This document shows, in pieces, positions 53,047 through 62,000 of a DNA stretch of 64,000 nucleotides (position 1 is the stretch's first letter; each line of letters starts with the position of its first letter). Both the position numbers and the translations under genes were made by a program. The notes beneath the pieces were generated by a model. That model was not told where the DNA came from, made no database searches, and saw only the letters and a list, made by a program, of their open reading frames with translations. This stretch comes from Tubiluchus corallicola (Eukaryota; Priapulida; Priapulimorpha; Priapulimorphida; Tubiluchidae), in the NCBI GenBank assembly GCA_030141605.1, contig JAQGDQ010000109.1:342001-406000 (forward strand), given 5' to 3'.

Positions 53047-56000
53047 AATTTTTACTTCACAGATTTATACGATGCATAACGAAAACACTTAAAAGCAACG
53101 TATAGAGAGAGAGGTGGCGAATTTTGATCTGTGAAAGTATCAGTGACGTGCGATTTATCAGCAACAGAAGCTCATGCTTTCAACATTTTTGCAGGAGATG
53201 TTAGCTGTGATTTAACGAGGCTCTTACTGTCATTCACAACGACTACTACAGTTATTCATGCGATACAAATCACTGCAGATATTGCAATTAATCACACGTG
53301 GAGTTTCCATGATGTGAATGTTACAAGAAAATTTTCCACCTGGCCGATTTATTTGCTTTATTATTTCCTTTGCTGCAAGTGATTAGCAAAGATCTTCAGA
53401 CGTCAGATACCTTGTCAATTGCCAGTAACAGAAATAGAAAAACTCAGAAATTTCAGCGGAATACACGTATATAATCAGGCGCTTCCGATATTCAGTAATA
53501 AACTTATTTTAAAAATTCTAGAAGGTTAGGCTTGCAATTTAACCTGCATGTGACGCACGAGAATCTCGTACCTGTATGAATTAACATTATGTATTCGTTA
53601 CAATTTAATAATAAAAAAATTCGGCCATTAATTAACACACTAAATGGATTTGAAACATGGAAATCGCTTTACTGCTAGGCAAGGTTGAACTGATCCAGCC
53701 TTACTGTCATCAAACAGGGGGTGTAAGCAAAGAAAAAACCTGTTTTCTTAGTTCAGGACCAGCGTCAAAAAATAAGCCAGGTAACCAGCTTTCTGTTTTT
53801 CTTCTGCCCACTTTGGATAAATAGAACACTCAGTGTTTAATTATTAAGAATGAACGCTAAACGTCATCTTGCTGAGGTGGCTAAGCGACACGATTTTTTA
53901 TAAGCCACATTTTTTCAATAATTAGATGTTAATTTATATTTACAAAAACAAGTCAACGAGCTTATAAAATTTACAGTTCAAGAACAAAGTAATTATCAAG
54001 CTAAATGATATGATGTCACGACGCATTGGTCATGGGTTCAATTCTAGATTTTGAATAACGGAATAACCTTGATATCGTCATCATATCTTCAGTCTTTCTA
54101 ATTGCGGTCTCACCCTTCTATATTTTCTGTCTTTAATATTACAAACGTCAAAATTACATTTATATAACAGTAAGTCTGGAAATAACGCAACATTCGCGAT
54201 ATATGTGGCGTTACAGTCACGATCTTACAGACAGCTGCGGCGAATACGCCCAGTAGTCAATCACGCTATGAATTTTCCAAACACATGTAGTTGGAGCAAC
54301 AAATTTCATCGTACAATGTGAATCCGCCCATTAAGATCAAGAAAATTGCTGTTTCGTCAATTAGTGGGAAATTGTTTATTGAACAATAGCATCTTCCGGT
54401 TGTCTATTAAACGAAATATTACCCCAGTTACCCGTGACGTGACAACGAGAGATAAAGAAACCCTGTATGCACGCACGTCATCATACCAATAACCGATATC
54501 ATGTATGAAATAATGAACAGAAATCTTACAACAGACAAAACTAGCAACGTAAAATGTCACATGAGACGAGTGTTATGTGTGCGGGAGCTGTATGATGAAC
54601 TTTTATTTTAATGGAAACGGCAAAATTTTGTTAAAATGTCGAACATTTGTATAAGTATCTCACCTGAGAAACCGGATGGACAATCCTGGACGTCTATGTC
54701 ATTTAAAGCTGTTTTACCCCACGTTACTCCTTCATACTGCTCACTCTTACAAAAGTCAACCGTATCTGAAATGTATTAAAGACAAAATTAACTGAAAGAA
54801 AGCCTGTCGGTAGTGAACATGTATTCGTTATAAGCAGGTGTTGTGAGCGAATCCCAGGCCACAGCAGAACATGTAGTAATTTACAGCACAACGCCTACGT
54901 AAAAGGCGTTACAGTTGTTTATCCAATTACATAGATACAACTTGTAGACCAAATAATCTAAAATTTAGATAAGCAGTTGTAAAATACACCATAATGGTTG
55001 TACATTTCGGCTGGCTAACAAATGAAATGAACAACAAATGTCAAACTAAAACATTCACCACCTAAATCCAGCTTTTGCTGGTTTTCATGAAACCGAAGAT
55101 ATTGAATAAACTGGTATCATGAAACCGAATTTCCTACTTTCGCGTTTCCTTATTGAGAACAGTTTCTGAAAAAAAAATCTACACGGGAAATTGGCATTTA
55201 ATCCAATTACATAGGCACAAAATGTGTTTTACTACTGCTGCTGCTTTGTGGCTCTGTTAATTACGGGTCGCAATTATCGTGAATATCAGTGATGTTAAAC
55301 TTTGTAACAGATGTCTTGTTATCTTAGCACTGCGAAACAGCGCAGCACGAGATTAATTTTCTACCTATACTCAATGTCGTGCAAATACTACGTTAATTTT
55401 ATGGCAAATGAAACGCCTGGCATTATGTGTTTATGACTTCTTAATAATATAATAGGTAAGCAAAGTATATGTAGGCAAGGATCAAATGTCATTCCGTAAT
55501 AATGACATTATGGACAATTCACAACACTATTATTAGGTTTCTTTGCCGTAGGCTGCATTCATACGAACGAACGTTGAACGTGCCGTTTTACAACAAAAGT
55601 TATTGTGCTCAGGCATACTCGCCTACTCAGTCACACCTAGGTAAGACAGTAACAGTCTCAGACGCTGTGCAAACGTTATTTAAAAAGTGTAGTTTTATTT
55701 TCAATAAACACGCAACCATTAATTTTTTTAAACCAAACATCGACCGAAAGGAAGAAAATCAGAAAACTGAAAATATTTTCGATCTCAAAGACGCCCGGGA
55801 CTCTAAAAAATATATTTCAGCTCAAAGAAGTAAGAATCCACCCCTCTCTCATAGAATGCGGCAAAGGCTTTTTTCAGTGGGAAGGGGACAAAAACCATGC
55901 GAAGCCTATTTTGTAGCACATCCCATAGAGAATATACAGACGTACCACCTTCACGAAGACATATGATTGTCCCCAATTTCTTTCTGCTGGAGTGTAATCT

Positions 56001-59000
56001 CTTCAGAAGCAAGTGTTTGATAAGGCAAGAATTCAGTGTCGGCTTCAGGATATTTTGACCCCATTGGGAAGCATACAGCACGACCCCTTCCTCCTTGTAG
56101 CATTTTAGTATAATGTTAACAAAGGCGTAAAAATTAAATTGTACGTCCGCATGTAAAAGAATGACCAACGCCAACGCCCTTTACTCATTTCTACTTCTTA
56201 ATTACTTCTTGCTATTAAAAGCTAAATTACCATAACAGCCTTAATGTCTAGATTTAAGAACATGATATTTCAAATTAACTAGAATATTCAGCAAAAGTAA
56301 ACGCAGAAAATAAAATTTGTCAACATCCAAAAAATAATTTAATCAATTACAAATTTGGCAACTGTAATACATGATAGCTAAAACATGAAAGCAAAACTAG
56401 ACCCAATCTTAAACTGTAGGTCAAAAAATCTACTGTCTAAAATATTGAAAGGAAACATACTATTTTTTCAAAAATTACTTACGTGAAAGAATTATTATCA
56501 CACAACACACAATTTCACGTTCGTGCTATTAGTTCTTCGCTGTTGCAGGCATAGTTAGACAGGCATTAGAGCCTGTATTTCGGAAACGCATTGGACAAAA
56601 AAACAGGAAACAACTGATGTACAACTCAGTTCAGATGTGTAAGTTCGTGAAGAACTACACACGCTCATGCATGAGCACAGCCGTAATTTGAAATTTGAAT
56701 TTTTAAGTTAAAACTCGCCTAGTTTTAGTACAACACAATAACGTCTTACAGTCGCACTGTACTTCAATTTTCGCTTTCGCAAACACGTGGAGCACGCTCA
56801 TGGAATATTTATGCTGTTGAAAATTATGTTAGTTTGTGATGTCATCAATAGTTGGACTGCTCGCCGTTAATTAAGTTTTTAATCTGTTATTTAATTATCA
56901 CTTTTGCAGTATTAACTGTGTTAAAATGTATGCTTTTTATCGGATTTGAAAATGGGGTAGTATATGAAAAATCATCCTGTCTTCCTTTAAGACAAAAATA
57001 AGGAGTAAACTACATAAACCTAAGCAACACATTACTTTTCATGAGGGTCTATTTAATCATTGTTTTAAAATTTAATGACTGACAAGAAAAGAAGTCAAAT
57101 ATAAGCAAACACAAAGTGGGCAAATCGTAAAGTGCAACGTTAAAAACAATTTTTGAACGCTAAAGTTCTGCTAAATTTTCGGCCACCTGCGGCTGCCCGT
57201 GCAGTTTGCACATTCTTAAAGCTGTGACTGAAGAGGCAAAGCAGGTGGTATAACTCAATAGTAGCGTCCTCGCTTCCAGACGGGATGTCGCGGGTTCAAT
57301 TCCCACCTGGTCGTACCAAAAGCCTAAAAACATGATATCACTCACTGGTTCTTCGACCAAGCACTCGTGTTTATCGAAGTAACGCAGGTAACAACAATCG
57401 CGTCCACCTAGGAAATAAGTACTGAGTGACTGAGAGTGTTATTGGTGTATTACCTCCTAAACGAAATTAGTTTAGTTTACGCTGTTTTATGATGGACAGA
57501 ATGCACATGCATCGCTCAAAGCCAAACTATTGAAGAGATTATCAGGTATCAGTCCTACATATTGAGGCACATATATGACTTCAAAGCCAAGCGAGTTCAA
57601 AGCCTGAAACATGTAAATGTAGGTCGATTTGCTCCATTTCTTATAGCATTGCTATGTTACTAAGATATGTGTTGCATAATTTCATTGGTTGTTGCGCTTG
57701 ATTACATCATTTAGTTATACAGATAATTATGCTAATATAATGGCCATAGTAATGATCAGCATCCGAAGGTAGGATGCAAGCCATCTCAAACTTATTAGTC
57801 TTCATAATAATTTTTCCCCGAAACTTACCACTTAGCAAGCGCTGTTTATACACTTTTCTTGAAAATTCGCATTTTCCGTCTAAACTTTTGGATTCCGAGA
57901 GTACGAGGCGACGTTAAGATAATTTAAGTTGACGACATAATTATATTTAATTTGGTATGCCCCATCATCATAATTAATTTATACACGAAATGCGAATGAC
58001 TTTAAAATGTGTAAGTTCGTTAAAAAGTAAACGCTTGTCGACGACAAATCTAGAACATTTATAGTCAGCTTTGGGCTGTTGTGGATTTTTCCCAGTATTT
58101 TAGTCAGGTATCCACATTGGCATTATAGCTCATTAGCTCTAGATATACTTAGGACTGCATAATAAAAGAGCCAATTAGGAACCGAGGCATAACGCACTCA
58201 ATGTAAGTACACCTTCACTGACGAAGCAAAATTATTTAAATGAAAATTGATGGAAAATTCAGATATGAAAGCTTTCATTACAGCTTATTAAGCTACAATT
58301 TCGCATTACTAACGTTAACCCTTGCTTTGTAATCCGTTCAAAGAAACTTTAATATTCACATTCATGGATAATCTCAGACCGTACATATGCGGGTTAAAGC
58401 AGGCGTATGTGAAAAATTGACCCTACAAATCATAAAAGATTCCCATTATTAGAAGTCGTGAGCTGCTTTATTCAATAACAGATATTATATAGAGAGCAGA
58501 TGGGAGCACATTATGGGCTGAGCCGGGATTTCATCTCGAAGAAAAGCAGAAAATTAAATAAAGAAGCAACAAAACAAGTGAAAATTTTCCGCAATATAAA
58601 CACGTCTTGCTAAAAACGACATTCAAGATTCTTACACAGAAATGCGTCTGGACAGTAAAACACTTGTTTTAATGGATGCAGAGCAGTAATGTAATCTCAG
58701 GATACCGGACAGGTATTCCATTCTCGGAAGTACTGATGTCCATCCCATAATCCTAGGATTACTGAACAAGGCAAACTCGCCCACGGGATAGTGAGGATAA
58801 ATTTTCCTCCTTCGCGTACTTTAGCAACATTCGGTTTAATAATTGACACGTCTTTCCTGTTTTTCTGCCTCATTCAATATATGTATAGGTTTCCATCATA
58901 GTAATAAATCATCATACAGTTGGGTGTGAAACAAGCCCTAATAACATTACAGCTGGAACTAATCGAATATGAATTACACCCGTTCATGCCTTCCAATATG

Positions 59001-62000
59001 AATTACAGCAGTCAGCAATACATCATTAATTTAAGAACAATATATAAGCGTACTATGTTCATATAGAGATATAGCTGAAATCGCTTATCTCTTTCTGCAG
59101 CTCCGCTCTACAAACAACTGAAACAATAATGACAAGAGGAAAACATGTAAAGAATCATTGGTCACACTGTCATCAATCAACCTCACTAGATATTGCAGTA
59201 ATTTGTCAAAATAATGCCCCTACTTGAAATAAATATTTTTCAAATGAATGTGGAATGAAAGGAGTAAGAAATGCTATACTAATTATCACAAACTTTTTCA
59301 AATGTTACAGATACGACCGTGATTTTTGGCTTCGATGCAGCACTCTATAAAGCATTTAATAGAATCCTGCAAAAGACAATTTCCTAGCTAAAAAATTAAA
59401 GTTTTGAAAGGACATTTATTTGTAAAGTGAAAGGACCGGTTCTGTTATCTTTGTATCTTTACACCAAACGAAAGTGCTTTTCACTAAATTGAGCAAATCA
59501 GTGAAAATGAATTTCAGAAAAAGACACAAGAATGAATGTGTACTCACTACTCACGCCAAGTGCAAGTCAAGGCCTATTCATAGTGATAGTGACTGAAATT
59601 GATGAAAAATTTAATTTAAACTTCAAAAGCCTCTTACCTGATGGTACTACGGTAACAATGCTGTCCTTAGTGCCAATGCCAGCTTTGTTGCTAACACTAC
59701 ATGTGTATGTCGCCGACTCCCTAGCAGCAGAAATCACCAACCAACTTCCTGTTGGCAGGTGATCCTCAGCTGTTTCATCCCCACCAGCAGAGCTGAGTGG
59801 CTTCCCGTCTTTTAACCAAGAATAAGTGAACTTCTTCCCGGTGTCCAGTGTATCATCCAAAGAGATACAGGTGACAGTGTGTGGATCTCCTTCCAATATC
59901 GTCATCTTAAGAGGTGTTACGACAACTCTTGGCACAGGAACCACATAAATGGAAATGCTTTTGTTCTGCTTTTGTTCCCAATCCTTCACTGAACAAGTGT
60001 ACTTCCCTAAAATATCTTAATGTTTTAAACAATATCTTGGAGAAAATATACGAATCACTAATATGGGTTACAATTATCAGCCTTGTACTAACTATCTAGG
60101 CAGTACATAACTGCGATGGAAACTTCGGAAGTTTGAAAGAATTTTTAAACATAATCAAGTAACTAGCACTAGAAGTATTTTAGCTAACAAGACTCTAGAT
60201 GAATAACACAGCATTCTTTTTAGGGACAGCACAACGGGCAAGCATACCTTCATCTAGAATGCTGATGCTGTCCACATTAAAGATGGACGTGTATTGTCCG
60301 CGAAGGTTCTTCGGTAGTCGTGTCTCCCAAATGTTTCTTGTCGATTTCTCGATGGAGATCCTCGCGTCGTCCTTGTACCACTCAAACTCAATCCAACTAG
60401 ATCCCTTAGCTAGACAAACCAGTGTTAAATGTGATCCTACTGCAATTGGATTGGGTTCACCCGATTCTACTCGCTGCAAATTCAGTGCTGTAAAGGTAGA
60501 CGAAGGTAATTAAAAAGTTAGTGACTCACCTGTGTTGCTTGATAACAAAACAAACATCTAATAAGGTAGACGAAGGTAATTAAAAAGTTAGTGACTCACT
60601 GTGTTACTTGATAACAAAACAGACATCTAATAACATTGAGTTTTACCTCTAGCTCAATGACAGTAGTAGTTGGTAAACATTAATTGTAACTTTAATTGTA
60701 ATAGAGTAGTACCAATCCAAAAATGTTTTGTCGCAATTCACTACGTTTTGAACTCTCATTTTTGAAACATTTCTGATATCACGAAAAGAAATTAGACACT
60801 TTTTTAAAGGAGGAGGAACTGCACGCTAAAGAACAACATGTAAATGGTAAACAGATAATAGTGATTATAAGTGTCTCTATAACAGCTCCTATGCTGTTCC
60901 TTCCTATGTCTTCAAACAACTTTTCTTTCCGACAAGTGATATAAAATAGCTGAAAGCAAACCAGTGTACGCACACATATAGGCAATAAAAATAAGCAAAT
61001 ATCATTAACAAATAAACAATATGAACAGACAAAATCGCAAAAAAGCAATGTTATACAGGAAAAACACAATCCTGTAAACACACGACCGACCCAATGATAC
61101 CATACAGCCAGAGAAAGGGCATCTGAAATTATCGACAGTCTTGGTCTACGCTGGAAATCAATATTAAAGGTGACTTTCTTATAGTCCAGCGAAAAGCTGA
61201 ATAAACTGAGTTATTTTCTTACATTTTAAAGCCTTTTCTTGAGTGTGTTTACGTCCCTTGATATGTGATGGTTTTATAATCCGATGAGTTTTATTGACAA
61301 ACGCATAAAATGATTATTTTCTGCGCATAAGTTGACATTCTGGGGTAAAGTAACGCGCGTAGGAAGCTACTGTTGTTAAAGGTACTAGCGTCTGCATCTG
61401 CACAAAGCAGACATCAAATAGTAGGTCAAGATGTTGGAAATAGCTAATTATCCAAAAAATGGTACTTGGTAAATTTCATAACATATTGTTTTAGGGCTGG
61501 GCAACTAAGCAAGTAGACTTATTTATTTTGGTCCAAAACAAAGAGCGACTCCGCCCTGTAAGTCGGCCTGTGCCAAAATTGTCGACTAGGTCAACAAAAA
61601 AAGGTCAGCCAAAAAGCTCAATCTTTTATCGGAATACCATTAAATGCCTCTCGGTTTTCTTCACAATCACTTGGTTTTTTATTGACACTTTAAATATGGA
61701 CATACTTGACATCAAACTTCACTGAACATGGCTTCTTTGAAGTGATAGTGCAAAGCTAACCATAAATCGATCATACTAGGGGCAAGTGGCACATCGCTGA
61801 ATTCCATACGAAACGTAAAATGTGATGCTCCACGCCAAATTGCGAATCAGTTTTTGTTGTTTGCCCAGAAGTTTTGCATACTCGTAATACAAGCACTAGG
61901 AAAATTTAGCTACATTTTCGAAACTCTACAGTTCGCAGTTACTGAGCTAGACGTTTTTTAAATAGATCAAAATCAAAGCCACCGAAGTCGACAAAATTTT

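Larger units (their letters stand above)
51181..54663 (-). other. GPCR intron (3.5 kb)
   Basis: Holds two (GA)n arrays about 400 bp apart (52464–52595 and 52979–53045) and an AT microsatellite (51889–51911). No exons were recognised. Confidence 0.55.

Noticed and set aside
54034-54044. Isolated B-box-like ggttcaattct
   Set aside because: No A-box at a suitable distance upstream.
55502-55966. 154-codon plus-strand frame in a receptor intron
   Set aside because: No family resemblance found. It could be an old element, but the sequence gives no support. The overlapping 123-codon minus frame was rejected for the same reason.
57246-57317. A functional tRNA gene
   Set aside because: A and B boxes are good, but the stems do not pair as a cloverleaf and a SINE body follows.
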